From Rachicladosporium sp. CCFEE 5018 (taxonomy: Eukaryota; Ascomycota; Dothideomycetes; Cladosporiales; Cladosporiaceae): a DNA stretch of 64,000 bases. The stretch lies in the NCBI GenBank assembly GCA_002077045.2, contig KZ111151.1, positions 365,535 to 429,534 on the forward strand, written 5' to 3'. Of this stretch, positions 55,185-64,000 are shown piece by piece. Position numbers and translations under genes: made by a program. Below the pieces are notes generated by a model. It searched no databases. It was not told where the DNA came from and saw only the letters and a program-made list of their open reading frames with translations. Position 1 is the first letter of the stretch. The number at the start of each line of letters is the position of its first letter.

Positions 55185-57452
55185 GGTGAAGCAAGACTCC
55201 GCGGGATTGGGGTGGGGCGGCATGATGGTGCGCACAATGCCCTCGTCTTGACCAGTAAGCCGCACGATTGCGTCGGTCAAGGAGTCCGAGACGTGGTCGT
55301 GGACAGCAAGAGTGCGCTGGCACCAAGGGAGAGGCTCGGCCCAAAGCATCAAGTCCAATGGCACCGGTGTGACCTCACGCAGCTCCCATTTGCCGTCGCC
55401 CGTCGAGTACTCTCCGAACACGATCCAGTCGTCGTTGGGCCCAGGCTGGCAGCTGAACTCGGAGATGGAGGCTATACGACCGGTGCGGAGGATCTCCCAT
55501 TGGTTACCTCCACCTTTGCCACTGCTCGGCACACGCTTGGCTACGCGCAAGTGGAAGCCAGCCACGAGGTTCGCGAGAACCTTGGTGTAGTACCGAGGGT
55601 CACCCAATCCCGCAGCCGCCAACTTGAACTCCTCCTTATACTCCGACCAGAGGATCGAGATCAGCCGCTTGCGAGTGTCGTCCGCAGCTTTCAACACGCT
55701 GCGTTGCAAACAATTGTCCCTGAGGAAGTCGTTGGAGGTTTGGAGCCTGCAAGCTTCCCTCCAGCCAAGGTAGATGTTGAGGAACATGATGTGATCGCCA
55801 TGTTCCTGACCGAAGGATCGCCGAATCTGCTTCATGGCCTCCTTGCCCATGCCCCGCCGAGATGCGAAGACACTGTCACCAGCCTTGGTGGATTCCAGCA
55901 TTGCAACCACGGTGAGTGCCTCGTCTTGGCAGCGAAACTTCATGCTCTCGAGCAGCATGACACCGGAGTAAATGTCGACAGGAAGCTTCGACAACTTCGC
56001 TCCGCGCTTCGTCAAGACCAGATCGGTCGTCTTACTCCAGGTGATGGCGCCAAGAGCTTCCAGAATGCCGAGAGCCTTCGTGACGGTCTCGGAGGCAGGC
56101 GGGCATATGTACGGGAAGTCGAAGGGGCTATGCCCGAGATCCAAGATGGTAAGACATGCTTGCAGCATGTCAGAATTCTGCATGTCGGGGATTGTGTGAG
56201 CGGTGAGCCGCCCGTGGTAGTCCTTCTGGCTGCACATTCGGTACGCTACGCCAGGTGCAGTGCGACCAGCCCTTCCACTGCGCTGCTTCGCCACAGCCTT
56301 ACTTGCCCACTGCAGCTTCAGGCCAAAGGTCTCTTTGACCGGATCCCAGAGGTTGTTCTTGACGAGGCCGGAGTCGATGACGATGCTTACACCGGAAAGG
56401 GTCACCGATGTTTCCGCCATATTGGTCGATACGATGACCTTACGGGTTGGCTTGCAGAAACGATCTGGCTCCGCGACCGCGTGACAAGCCAAGTCCTGCT
56501 CATCGGGAGGCAGGGTGGCGTATAGCGGGTAGCAGACGAGCTTGCCCGCTTCACGCTCATTGAACACCGGCCGGCGCCCGCCGGTGGGATTCATCGCCTC
56601 GTTGATCATATGAACGATCTTGCGGATCGACGGTGCGCCAGAAGCAAAGACCAGGATGTTGCCGGTACGTCCAGTCAGATGCACATGCAGAACGAGGTCC
56701 ACGATCTTCTCGTCCATACGCTCCTCCGTGACTGACTCCAGGAGGTAGTTCACCTTCACCGGGAACGTTCGGCCCTCGACATGCTTGTGAACCGAGCCCG
56801 GAAAGTAGTCCAGGAAGAGCTTGGTGTCGATCGTTGCCGACATGATGATGACCCTGAGGTCAGGTCGGTCTCCCGAAGCCAAGAGCTTCTTCAGCAGGCC
56901 GAGCAGCAAATCGGTCGCCTCCGTATGCTGATGTGCCTCATCAATGATGATGACACTGTAGTCGCTCAGCAAGCGATCGGTTTTTGCGATCGCGAGCAGC
57001 GTGCCGTCCGTGAGGACTTCAAGCAGGGTCGAGTCGTCGACCATGGACTGGCCTCTACGTTTCGTGCCGATAATTGTGCCGAGACGAACATCCACCTCGT
57101 GCGCCAGGCGTTTGCCAATCTATACACAACATTAGTACAGGATTGCCCAGTGGCGATGAGATCGCGTCAGGGCGCAATATACCTCGTCCGTTGCAAGCCG
57201 CTTAGTCTGCGTCAGCGCAATCTTCTTGCACGACGCGAGAAACTTGAGATCCGCAAGAAACGCCTGCGGAATCTGAGTCGTCTTGCCGGAACCAGTCTCG
57301 CCCTCAACGATTACGACCTGGTGCTTCCGGCACAAATCCATGATGTCCTCGAGTTCTTTGAACACCGGAAGACCCTTCGCCTGGTCACGCAGTGCTTTAT
57401 ATTGAGCACTATACGGCTGCTGGGTCCACGGATTGATGCCACTTGAAGACAT
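55173..57452 (-). CDS. DEAH-box helicase of the Prp43/DHX15 type
   Basis: Exons 57452..57183 and 57119..55173 give 738 aa. The 63-nt intron has a GTATAT donor, a TACTAATG branch and an ATAG acceptor. A second possible start is ATG 57536. The N-terminus (NPWTQQPYSAQY, LPVFKELEDIMDLCRKHQVV) is the Prp43 signature. Helicase motifs: GETGSGKTTQ (I), TQTKRLA (Ia), IIIDEAH (II), MSATID (III), STNMAETSVT (V), QRSGRAGRT (VI). Winged-helix, ratchet and OB-fold segments follow (VVAMLESTKAGDSVFASRRG; NPAESCF near the end). Prp43 remodels RNPs in splicing and ribosome assembly. This copy is diverged and sits in the repeat-bearing block, so it is more likely an extra paralogue than the essential gene, which I cannot check. 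Confidence 0.88.
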
Positions 57453-57847
57453 GATGGCGATATTGCAGGAGATAGAGCCGTACGGTAAGCTTATTGGAAT
57501 ACTTGGGCGATGACTGGCGGGTATGTTCAAAGGCATTATACGCTGTGAATAGTCATGGTGTTGACATGATTATGCGCGTTTGCAGTCAAATAATTTGAAT
57601 TTCGGAATTAGTCATCATGCCCAGCGTCACAAATTCCAATTGCTCGAGACCATAGCCATTGACTGACAACTTACTCATAAGATTTCCCGCGCAGTGCCTC
57701 TCATCGCAAACATGTCGACCTACCACGTAGCCACCGCCGCCTTGTGCCGCCATGACGCTTACACTGACGGCTGCCCTGTCTGTATATACCTCAACATGCA
57801 AGATTCTTGGCAAGAGGTAAGGCTTGAATGCGCCAATCTGCAAACGC
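57453..57847. promoter_or_regulatory. Divergent promoter of the helicase and the 410-aa gene
   Basis: A 395-base region shared by two genes of the repeat-bearing module. They could be co-expressed. No specific site was recognised. Confidence 0.5.
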
Positions 57848-59080
57848 ATGTCTAATATCGATCAGGCCTATCGTGAAACGCGCAAGAGCATGACGTTGAC
57901 CTCGGTCGCCAGTCAAGCGCTTAGCGATGAGACTACGCAGGCCATTGCAGCCGGGATCGATGTACTCACTGACGACAACGGTGAGACTCCCGCCGGGCGC
58001 AGGTTTCGGATCGAAGAGGAGCGGAGCGACGCTTGGGAAGCACGCATGGCCGCGATTGGTGACGCACTCCCGGGGCTGAAGACTAGATATGAGGATATTC
58101 GCGAAGGTAATAGTCCCAAATGTGGCGAAGGCTCCTTTGCTGACACATGGTCCGCAGGGCTCAAGCCGGAAGAGGTCGAGCAGGCATACGCAGATGCCAC
58201 AGCTGAGGCGCTCGAAGAGTTCAGGACCATCAATCCTGGTGGGTTCATGACCTTTGAGCCCGAGGACCCGAACTTCGAGGGGAATGGCGACGTTCTTGAT
58301 CTTTCCAAGATCCCCGCGACGCAAGACTGTTTGATCCTCGAAGGTCCAGGCTTGTGGTTGTATCTGCACGCAGGTAGGAATCGAGTGTCGCCACGCCTGC
58401 CCAAAGACGCTGTAGGCGCACAAGAGGGCCCGGCAATAATGAGCCACGGTCGTGCTCACGAGAACTTCCGGCCCTACATCGGCGCCAGTGAAGACGAAGC
58501 CACGGACTCAAGTCCAGCGGACGAGGATCTGGCGACGGCGTTGTGCAGTGATCTGGAGAAGAGTTCGCTCTCGGAAACGACTCGACCGAGGACAGAGCGC
58601 GAACTTCGAGACCGCAACTCGACCGCCATCACGATCCGCTTAGATGCTAGCAAAGATGTGTGGGAAGAGATCCTCGGGGCCGCGAAGTACGCATTCTTCC
58701 TTCGTGTACTGTGCCCGCAATATGTTGCGCTTGTGTTCGCGAAGCATTCCGGCAGCTCGCTATACCGGTATGAAGGATGGCCGCCCGTGCAGGAATCGGA
58801 CCCGACCTTCGAGGGTTTCGTGAACTGGATCATCGACTGCAGAGCCGCTCAAGCTAAGTTGGTGTTCCGAAGCAAGACCGTCGTTGCATGGACGACGAAT
58901 GCGAAGGCCCGCACCGATCAGCTAATGCACATCTTCACGAAGAAGCTGAACGTCATCATGGGGTACACCGACGCGTCCTTGGCCCTCGGTAATCCGCTCG
59001 ACTATTATCACGGCGCAAAGTCACTACTGTTCTACGATGGCACGAAGCTAGGACTCAACATGAAGCCAACCAAGCGGTGA
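57848..59080 (+). CDS. Unknown protein, 410 aa, member of the repeat-bearing module
   Basis: A single open frame from ATG 57848 (MSNIDQAYRETRKSMTLTSV). The first half is acidic and helical with many Ala and Glu (EEVEQAYADATAEALEEFR). A Ser/Asp/Thr-rich linker lies near residues 215-260. The C-terminal part looks folded, with aromatic and hydrophobic stretches (GAAKYAFFLRVLCPQYVALV, GFVNWIIDCRAAQAKLVFRS, DQLMHIFTKKLNVIMGYTD). I recognise no domain. It shares a promoter region with the helicase and carries array C 44 nt after its stop, so it belongs with the module. Confidence 0.75.
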   Translation: MSNIDQAYRETRKSMTLTSVASQALSDETTQAIAAGIDVLTDDNGETPAGRRFRIEEERSDAWEARMAAIGDALPGLKTRYEDIREGNSPKCGEGSFADTWSAGLKPEEVEQAYADATAEALEEFRTINPGGFMTFEPEDPNFEGNGDVLDLSKIPATQDCLILEGPGLWLYLHAGRNRVSPRLPKDAVGAQEGPAIMSHGRAHENFRPYIGASEDEATDSSPADEDLATALCSDLEKSSLSETTRPRTERELRDRNSTAITIRLDASKDVWEEILGAAKYAFFLRVLCPQYVALVFAKHSGSSLYRYEGWPPVQESDPTFEGFVNWIIDCRAAQAKLVFRSKTVVAWTTNAKARTDQLMHIFTKKLNVIMGYTDASLALGNPLDYYHGAKSLLFYDGTKLGLNMKPTKR

Positions 59081-59124
59081 CGTGGCCCTCACATTCAGCA
59101 CTGTGGCTACTTCCAACAACATAC

Positions 59125-59293
59125 GCCTCTGAGTAAGATCTTAGGCTTTCCCCTGCCCAATTCCCATCATTGCCCCCCGCCTTTGAGTAAGATCTCAGGC
59201 ATGTCAATTCCAGCACACACCTTTGAGTAAGATCTCAGGTTTCACCAACCCCACTCTCGCTCCACCTCCCCGCCATTGAGTAAGATCTCTGGC
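59125..59293 (+). repeat. Palindrome array C, 4 copies, downstream of the 410-aa gene
   Basis: Units start at 59125, 59179, 59219 and 59272. The third has outer bases A/T instead of G/C, and the fourth has the inner pair A/T instead of T/A; both keep the pairing. A partial trace (GTCTCAGGC) follows at about 59321. Orientation follows the upstream gene. Confidence 0.95.
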
Positions 59294-61522
59294 TTTCACG
59301 ATGTCACCGACGTTGGGGTAGTCTCAGGCGTGCATGTGGTTCAGGCTTCGTGACTAGCTAAGGTAAATGCTGTATGGACATGAATGCGATCGTTTCAATT
59401 CGAATACACCACACAGAGCTGGATCCGATGCTGCACAGTTGTGTGCACCGTAAGATTGAACGATTGCCACTCTGCGCTCGTGTGTCGCGATCCTCGCATG
59501 TCTATTCGATAAGTCGCCGTAGCCGCTACCGGCGATTCAAATGTGTAGGAGAAACAACTATGCTTTGAATGTAGGACGCCGTTTGTAGCCGCTTGCCTCG
59601 ATACCTGTCGCTGCGTGCTTTGGCGCTCCAACACATGATTATATCCATTCCTTCTGTTTCGCTGGTAGTTGTACTGCCGTCTTGAGCAACAACCAGTCAG
59701 TCATATATCTTCACCATCGAAATCGGACTGTATCACAAGCAAGCTTTAGCGTATTATCGTGAGCCTACTGCTTCAGCTCAAGAGCCTCCGTAACTGGTCA
59801 TGGTCATGGTTGAGCTTGCCTGGACACACTTGACAGCATTTGTCAACGAGAAGGCCAGCTCTTAGTGCGCCTGATGGAACTCAGCTTAGTTCTTGCCGTA
59901 GGCTCGTAGGATCCCTGCCCGAGCTTGTGCAAACAATTTATCATCAGCTGCGTCCGACGAAGCCGGATCTACGAGGAGAAGTCCCTTGGGATCCGAGACG
60001 GCGAATGAAGCGCCGACAGCACAGTCAAGCAGAGCTATATCGATCGGCGGCAGCTTTGACAGCTAATCTTCGGCCTCCGATACATTATTCTGCGCCTTTC
60101 AGTTATCTGTGTCATCCAATGCGGTCTGATAGCGGGTACGAGAACTCTCTGTGAACTTTGTAGCTGTCAGCGCCGAAGTTGCCTCCGTATGGCCGTGGCA
60201 CTGATAGCTGTATTGGAACGTTCCGCCCGGGAAGCCGCCATGACGGTTGACGGAGGCTGGACTGTCTCCATCACGTTTTCACGCAATGAGCACCGTAATG
60301 GGCTTCCAGGAAGATCTCAGGATGGACAGCGGGATCGTGGTTCGTCTTGCTGTTCTGAATCGTGGAGGGTCGCGAGTGCGAGCAATGTCAGAAGGCTCAG
60401 TATAATGACACCACCTACCAGGCTTGGCAATGTTCGCACGCCGTTGGGCTCAGCACCAACGCACCAATGCACCATTACCGTAGCCGCGGCGCTCGAGCTA
60501 CGTCGCATGATGCAACGCTCGAATAACTTGCCTCAACATGCGTCTGAAGCAAACGATCTGGCGTGACGCAGGCGGTGGGACTTGGAAGGGCCGGCGCGTG
60601 CTGCCAGGCTGAAAGTCACGCTCTTAGGTTCACGCTCCTTCTTGGTGACGCCGTGAGATTATAGGAGCCCGCTGACAGTACGCAGTACCGATTTGTGTGC
60701 CGATTGCCGAGTCTCGCAGTGATGGCCACCACCGCCGGGTATTGAGATCATCGTTAAGTAGGAAGCTGTCTTACGGGAGAGGATAGACCTTGAGCAGCGC
60801 AACAATCGTTTAGCAATGATCCAGATACTGGTGGTCAGAAGAGCGAAACGCAAGTCAAGGAAAACACGTCAAAGCATCTGAACAAGCTCGTCCAAACGTG
60901 CTGAGACAGTGGCCGGCGATGTCGCTTTGGAGGGCTGTCGCAATCGATCTCAGGCAGTGCGGCTTGTGGTAGCAACCTGCAAGTCTGCTCGTGTGTCGCA
61001 AGGAGACTTTCGCCTTCGTGGGATCGAAGCCGCTAGATGAGGATTCATATTGCAGACGAGGCGGCGGATGTAGACTGGAATCTTGAGGAAATGCTGGGAG
61101 AACTCGGGGGCGTACGCAGTTGGGGTGCATATACATTTTGTAATTTATAGCACATTTGGCAATATTGCTGTCCACGATTGTACAAATTGGAGGAGTTGCG
61201 GAGTAAGGCCACGGTGAACGTGCGTACTGAGCGATCTGAATAGCGATATCGCTCTCCGACATCAGATATCACGGTGAATCACTGTGTATCATATCCCAGT
61301 GGGAGCTGTGACTTGTGATCAGTTCAGTGGCGTGTCCACCGCATTAATGAGCACACGTGAGGGCGTAGTCGATTGCGTGTCTTCCGAGTCATGGATAGAC
61401 GCTTATAAACACGCTAGTGTCTTGGCTTTTGGCTGAACGCGTCCGTAGATCCTCTGTCACTTTTACACTCCACTAAACGGCATTCTTTGAAAGTAAACGT
61501 GATTGCAACAGTATTCGCAAAG
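59294..61522. other. 2.2 kb gene-free stretch within the module
   Basis: Only short frames without domain character. The last few hundred bases are the promoter of the CCCH gene. No repeat unit occurs here apart from the trace near 59321. Confidence 0.4.
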
Positions 61523-62866
61523 ATGGCAGCACCCGAAGTATACGACAACGCGTACCCGAAGATCTGCTTGGCCTGGCTGCTCCGAGGTGAGTGCGGCCAC
61601 GGCCAGTGCGACCGGCGGCACCACAACAACTTGCGCCCGGGTGGACCGCGAATCGCACAGGTTAATATTTCGACCGAGCTGGGCACGTCGTGCAACAGGT
61701 GCCTGCAGAGAGGCCTGGTAGTATGTTATGGCTCTCAAGTGTGCGAGACTTTGCCTAACCACTTACAGTGCGATAAGAAAGGCCGCGGCGAAGGCGGTGA
61801 TGATCCATGCTCGGAGTGTAGGTGGTTTCTGGGTGACGATACGTCGACGCCCTGTACCATATCGGAGGAGCAGAGTGTGAGCGACGGTCATTGGCACACG
61901 ATGTGCAAGCGTGAGGGCAACGACCACACGCTTCCCGATTGGTCCGTTCGGCATAGGATTCGCGGCAACCGCGCGAAGAAGGGTGAACAGCGCGAGACGG
62001 TCATGCAGGGACCCCAGCCGATGTCCGACAACAGGCTCAAGGCAGGCTGGTCTGGCAAGACGCTGGAGCAGCTCACGAGCCAGCTCGATCCCCTGCCGCC
62101 GGACGTGCGCGCTCACCCTCGGGCATACCTGCTTCCTCCGCGCGACAATGCCAAGGAGAGGAAGAAGCGGAAGCAAGCAGACGAGCTTGCTGCTCAAGAG
62201 GCGTCGTACTCGCCCTTGCCGTCTGTCTCTTCTGTTCCCGCTCAGCCACAATCCGGGGCAGCTGCGATGGGCTCATTCGGCCTCCCGGCTCAGGGTCCCC
62301 GCTCTGGTGGGGTCGTAAGCTCATATTACGATCAGCGCACACAGTCGTTGGTCCAAATCTCGGTGCACACTACGCCTGTTCCGAGTCTCCCGGTGTCTAG
62401 CATGGTTGCTGGGTCGTTCTCCGCGCTCCCGCAGGTGTCGGCGTTTACGGGAGGCCTGCTCTCCTCCCCTCCTCCTGTGCCGGCTGGCATGCGTCCAGCT
62501 CCTGTTCCTTCCCCCGGCGTCCCATCCCGGTCAAATCCTCCTGCGCCCGCTCGTCAACCAGCGCAGCGTAACGCCGGCGCCGCTCATCCGCCTCCTCTCG
62601 CTCGCGCACCGGCAGCTAGCAATGTGCACCCGCCACATGGGCTTCCGCCAAGGCCTGCCTCGTCCACCGAGCCGCCATCGAAGAAGCTCCGCACCAATCC
62701 TGGCGCGCTAGCTCCCGTCGTCTCTCCCGCATCAGCGCCTTCAACGGATGTGGAGATGAGCGAGGCGAACGTCGGCAAGGATCCCAGTGCCGGCTTTGAG
62801 TCGATGACCAACAATCAGGTTGACCTGGACGACATGCCTGCTGTCGACGAGGATGAGGAGGAGTAG
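61523..62866 (+). CDS. CCCH plus Zn2Cys6-type finger protein with Pro/Ala/Ser-rich tail
   Basis: Exons 61523..61720 and 61769..62866 give 431 aa. The 48-nt intron (GTATGT donor, GCCTAACC branch, TTACAG acceptor) is a multiple of three and open throughout, so it is easy to miss. The first finger is C-x8-C-x4-C-x3-H (CLAWLLRGECGHGQCDRRH), an RNA-type CCCH pattern. Splicing places CNRCLQRGLV next to CDKKGRGEGGDDPCSECRW, which then fits Zn2Cys6 spacing (C-x2-C-x6-C ... C-x2-C ... C). The rest is Pro/Ala/Ser rich with a basic KERKKRKQ patch and an acidic end (DDMPAVDEDEEE). It may bind RNA, DNA or both. Array D starts 55 nt past the stop. Confidence 0.75.
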   Translation: MAAPEVYDNAYPKICLAWLLRGECGHGQCDRRHHNNLRPGGPRIAQVNISTELGTSCNRCLQRGLVVCYGSQVCETLPNHLQCDKKGRGEGGDDPCSECRWFLGDDTSTPCTISEEQSVSDGHWHTMCKREGNDHTLPDWSVRHRIRGNRAKKGEQRETVMQGPQPMSDNRLKAGWSGKTLEQLTSQLDPLPPDVRAHPRAYLLPPRDNAKERKKRKQADELAAQEASYSPLPSVSSVPAQPQSGAAAMGSFGLPAQGPRSGGVVSSYYDQRTQSLVQISVHTTPVPSLPVSSMVAGSFSALPQVSAFTGGLLSSPPPVPAGMRPAPVPSPGVPSRSNPPAPARQPAQRNAGAAHPPPLARAPAASNVHPPHGLPPRPASSTEPPSKKLRTNPGALAPVVSPASAPSTDVEMSEANVGKDPSAGFESMTNNQVDLDDMPAVDEDEEE

Positions 62867-62921
62867 AGTTGTGTGCGCGTTTGCGAGCTGTTTGTTGTTC
62901 TCCCCTGCTTCGTCCTCCTCC

Positions 62922-63124
62922 GCCTTTGAGTAAGATCTCAGGCTTGCACTGCTTCAATGCCCCTCCCCCGAAACATTGTTTCACCCACCATTGAGTAAGA
63001 TCTCTGGTCCCCGGCCTCAACTGTTACACCTCCCCGCCTCTGAGTCAGATCTTAGGCCTGCACCGCTTCACTGCCCCCATCCCCAGCTCCGCTTTTTTCC
63101 TCGCCTCTGAGTAAGATCTTAGGC
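62922..63124 (+). repeat. Palindrome array D, 4 copies, downstream of the CCCH gene
   Basis: Units start at 62922, 62987, 63036 and 63103. The second has both pairs swapped (ACCA...TGGT) yet still self-complementary. The third has a TCAGAT centre. Orientation follows the upstream gene. Confidence 0.95.
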
Positions 63125-64000
63125 TGCACGCAATTAGCACTTCAGACTAGTGTGATGTAGAATGAAAGCCGGTTCGAGTCGCAAGGCTGTCTAATGTTGG
63201 TCCCCGCTTTCAGCTTGTTTCTTCTGCCTGTGTTCGTACCATGCTCTGCGTTCTCCGATTCGGCGATATTCAGCGATAACGAAAGGTCTCTCGCGGCGAG
63301 CTTCCCATGAGTAGCTCTCACCACCGAGCTCGTTCCAATCGCCCTTCGCAACTACCGACTCTGACCTTACGCATGAAGACGTTCGCCACCGATCTTTTGT
63401 GGCAATGTCTCGGTTTCAAGATCTCACGCCCAGCGTCCACTACTAGGCGTTCGCGCTCGGGATGTCATGCGGGAGCTCTCATGCCTGCGCTTTCGGAGTC
63501 ATGCTGAGCGGAATCCCTCGGCTGAAGGACCGGAGAGCATTTGTTAACAGAGAGAGAACATGATTCTATTCATTCCAGTGTACTGCTGGTCACTCATCAT
63601 GATCTTGCCGCTGTATCTATGGAGACAAGAAGCGCTTCGAGTGCACTCATAGGCAAGTTCTGCGCAGATCCTACGCCAATTCAAGCAGTTTCTATTGAGC
63701 CCGGGCAAGAGTAGCACCTGTCTGTTGGGGAGCATCGTCTTCGATGGCCAACATCCGATCCGCGGACGTGATCGGCAAGTACACCTAGTCGAGAGGCCTG
63801 CGCATCTGTTGAGCATTGTCGGTGTTCGTGATACATACTGCTCCTTCTCACCGACCTCGCATCGATCGAGCCAGACATGTCAGACGAAAGACTCGAGCCC
63901 ATGAGGGCTAGTCTCGGAGAACTGACTCGACCGGCATGATGCTCCCACGCTTGCCCTGCTGCGCCTCCGCATAGCCCAACGCCGTGAGCCCTCAAGCCGA
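63125..64000. other. Right edge, no gene recognised
   Basis: Short frames on both strands without domain character. A GGTTCGAGTC stretch at about 63171 resembles a tRNA B box but no tRNA fold surrounds it. Confidence 0.4.

Noticed and set aside
55140..56525. 461-codon plus-strand frame inside the helicase gene
   Set aside because: It is the mirror of the helicase coding strand, kept open by its codon composition. The helicase motifs on the other strand decide the matter.
51439..63124. Palindrome arrays as a CRISPR array
   Set aside because: The repeats are degenerate, palindromic, split over four places and in gene orientation; spacers are similar C/T-rich sequence rather than unique. The host is a eukaryote and no cas genes are present.
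49536..63124. The module as a Starship or Helitron
   Set aside because: No tyrosine recombinase (DUF3435) gene and no Rep/helicase Helitron protein is present in the window; the helicase is a DEAH RNA-type. The ends of the block are not visible, so this cannot be fully excluded.
63150..63190. B-box-like GGTTCGAGTC
   Set aside because: No T-stem pairing, no A box upstream and no acceptor stem.

Overview
The window is nuclear DNA of a filamentous ascomycete (Pezizomycotina). I infer a Dothideomycete, but nothing in the window proves the class. The evidence is short introns of 46-76 nt with GTATGT/GTAAGT donors, CTRAC branch sites and CAG/TAG acceptors; Zn2Cys6 regulators; a hacA/HAC1 gene with its Ire1 intron; and one-gene-one-promoter layout. 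No rRNA, intact tRNA or CRISPR array was seen.

Region 1 (1-8.4 kb) looks catabolic: a two-domain extradiol dioxygenase (partial), a C2H2+Zn2Cys6 regulator, a second regulator-like gene transcribed away from it, and a CocE/S15-type alpha/beta hydrolase. Region 2 (8.7-29.1 kb) is conserved core genome: two tandem three-helix membrane proteins, hacA, a coiled-coil protein, mitochondrial enoyl reductase ETR1, several lineage-specific proteins, an RRM/RGG RNA-binding protein, the nucleoporin NIC96 with an FG N-terminus, and seipin. Region 3 (29-36.6 kb) is gene-poor. It holds a tandem ~1.1 kb duplication with two small basic proteins, a degenerate TCGCATCA-rich stretch and a broken gene. At 37-40.2 kb there are two ordinary genes: a coiled-coil protein and the GPI-remodelling protein PER1. 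Region 4 (40.2-49.5 kb) is decayed: an A+T-rich RIP-like patch, a tRNA-like relic, and two families of internally repeated coding relics.

Region 5 (49.5-63.1 kb) is the most unusual part. Four genes lie here: a GIY-YIG plus zinc-finger protein, a Prp43-like DEAH helicase, an unknown 410-aa protein, and a CCCH+Zn2Cys6 protein with a low-complexity tail. Each gene is followed, within about 55 nt of its stop or overlapping it, by an array of a 22-nt imperfect palindrome (21 copies in all). The repeat is always in the same orientation as the gene it follows. No other gene in the window carries it. Paired positions co-vary between copies, which suggests a conserved hairpin or palindromic binding site in the 3' UTRs. 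I read these four genes and their arrays as one co-regulated, possibly mobile or selfish, module. The function is unknown.

Exon boundaries were placed by eye from splice consensus and reading-frame agreement. Where a gene is given as one span, its exons are listed in the evidence.
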